This document shows, one piece after another, positions 4,575 through 5,300 of a stretch of 5,300 nt of DNA. The notes beneath the pieces are model-generated. The model was not told the DNA's origin, made no database searches, and saw only the letters and a list, made by a program, of their open reading frames with translations. Origin of the DNA: Alistipes sp. (lineage in GTDB: Bacteria > Bacteroidota > Bacteroidia > Bacteroidales > Rikenellaceae). Every line of letters starts with the position of its first letter. Within the stretch, counting starts at the first letter, position 1. The position numbers and the translations under genes were made by a program. The stretch spans positions 1-5,300 of the forward strand of contig JAFOEH010000299.1 in NCBI GenBank assembly GCA_017380275.1. The letters are read 5' to 3'.

Positions 4575-5300
4575 ATGAAATTTGCAAATCCATATCTGCT
4601 GTGGCTATTGGCACTTCTGGTGCCGATGGTTGCATACTACATATACCGCACCTTGCAGGGCGGTGCCGCAATCCGCATCTCGACGGTGGCCGGGGCGCGC
4701 AACGCTCCGCGCACGTTGCGATACTGGCTGCGCCACGTCCCCTTCATCCTGCGCGGGATGGCTGTTGCGCTGATTATTGTGGCGCTGGCACGTCCGCAAG
4801 ATGTTGAGGAGCAGAGCCGTACAAATGCTGAGGGTATCGACATTATGCTCGCCATCGATATCTCCTCGTCGATGCTCGCGCGCGACTTCGAGCCCGATCG
4901 CCTCACCTCGGCCAAGGAGGTGGCTGCCGAGTTCGTTGCCGACCGCTATGGCGACCGCATCGGTCTGGCGCTCTTTGCCGGCGAGTCCTTCACGCAGAGC
5001 CCCCTGACCACCGACAAGGGTACGTTGCAGACGCTGCTGATGCGCCTGCGCAGCGGCATCATCGAGGATGGTACGGCCATCGGCAACGGCCTGGCCACAG
5101 CCATCAACCGCCTGCGCGAGAGCGAGGCCAAGAGCAAGGTGATAATCCTGCTGACGGACGGTGTGAACAACCGAGGCGAGATCGCCCCCTTGATGGCGGC
5201 CAACATCGCAGCCGATATGGGTATCAAGGTCTATACAATCGGCGTGGGTACGCGCGGCAAGGCACCCTATCCGGCGGTCGATATGTTCGGTAATATGGTC
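4575..5300 (+). CDS. batA: BatA: membrane-anchored VWA domain protein (partial, 3' truncated by window)
   Basis: 242 codons without a stop run to the window edge; full-length members are roughly 330 residues, so the C-terminal part and probable last membrane segment are missing. The N-terminus FANPYLLWLLALLVPMVAYYI (4-23) is a membrane segment, and a second lies at about 56-73 (PFILRGMAVALIIVALARPQ), ending in the ARPQ motif typical of BatA/BatB. A VWA domain follows with a complete MIDAS: DISSS (95-99), T167 in DGTAIG and D195 in LLTDG. This implies metal-dependent binding of a partner, and the domain is expected on the cytoplasmic side, within reach of MoxR. The ATG at 4575 follows A-rich sequence without a Shine-Dalgarno site and starts in the characteristic way just before the first membrane helix. 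BatB would be expected downstream, outside the window. Confidence 0.93.
   Translation, partial: MKFANPYLLWLLALLVPMVAYYIYRTLQGGAAIRISTVAGARNAPRTLRYWLRHVPFILRGMAVALIIVALARPQDVEEQSRTNAEGIDIMLAIDISSSMLARDFEPDRLTSAKEVAAEFVADRYGDRIGLALFAGESFTQSPLTTDKGTLQTLLMRLRSGIIEDGTAIGNGLATAINRLRESEAKSKVIILLTDGVNNRGEIAPLMAANIAADMGIKVYTIGVGTRGKAPYPAVDMFGNMV

Overview
The window looks like chromosomal DNA from a Bacteroidota (Bacteroidetes) gut-type organism with fairly GC-rich genes. Order Bacteroidales, and something like Alistipes/Rikenellaceae, is my best guess from gene content, codon use and the A/T-rich start regions mostly lacking Shine-Dalgarno sequences. The taxonomic call is inference. Boxes of the form TAnnTTTG, the -7 element of the Bacteroidota housekeeping sigma factor, lie upstream of both transcription units, which supports the phylum.

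Positions 1-257 are non-coding and crowded with inverted repeats: a hairpin at 11-49, a + strand intrinsic terminator at 102-127 presumably ending a gene left of the window, a 116-nt fully folded element at 92-207, and a terminator at 221-254 for the tRNA. A complete tRNA-Ser(CGA), CCA included, lies on the minus strand at 258-347, with its own promoter near 388-395. Positions 348-658 contain no convincing gene. They hold the two divergent promoter regions and the leader of the operon to the right.

From 659 to the right edge runs one + strand gene cluster of the MoxR/Bat (Bacteroides aerotolerance) type: moxR AAA+ ATPase (659-1657), a DUF58 VWA-like protein (1660-2544), a signal-peptide plus single-TM protein with a DUF4381-like cytoplasmic tail (2638-3639), a BatC-like TPR lipid-facing/periplasmic protein with a long Gln/Asn/Asp linker (3643-4482), and BatA, a membrane-anchored VWA protein (4575 to the window end, truncated). 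The expected logic is that MoxR, an AAA+ chaperone, acts on the metal-binding VWA domains of the DUF58 protein and BatA, while the DUF4381-like and TPR proteins form an envelope complex with them. The exact substrate of the Bat system is not established; aerotolerance/stress and envelope roles have been proposed.

No entirely new protein system is visible. The least explained signals are non-coding. One is the 92-207 element, which folds into an almost fully paired four-way junction. The other is a pair of intra-operon elements, each made of a stem-loop directly after a stop codon followed by an identical 18-nt sequence. The stems differ in sequence but keep position and pairing.
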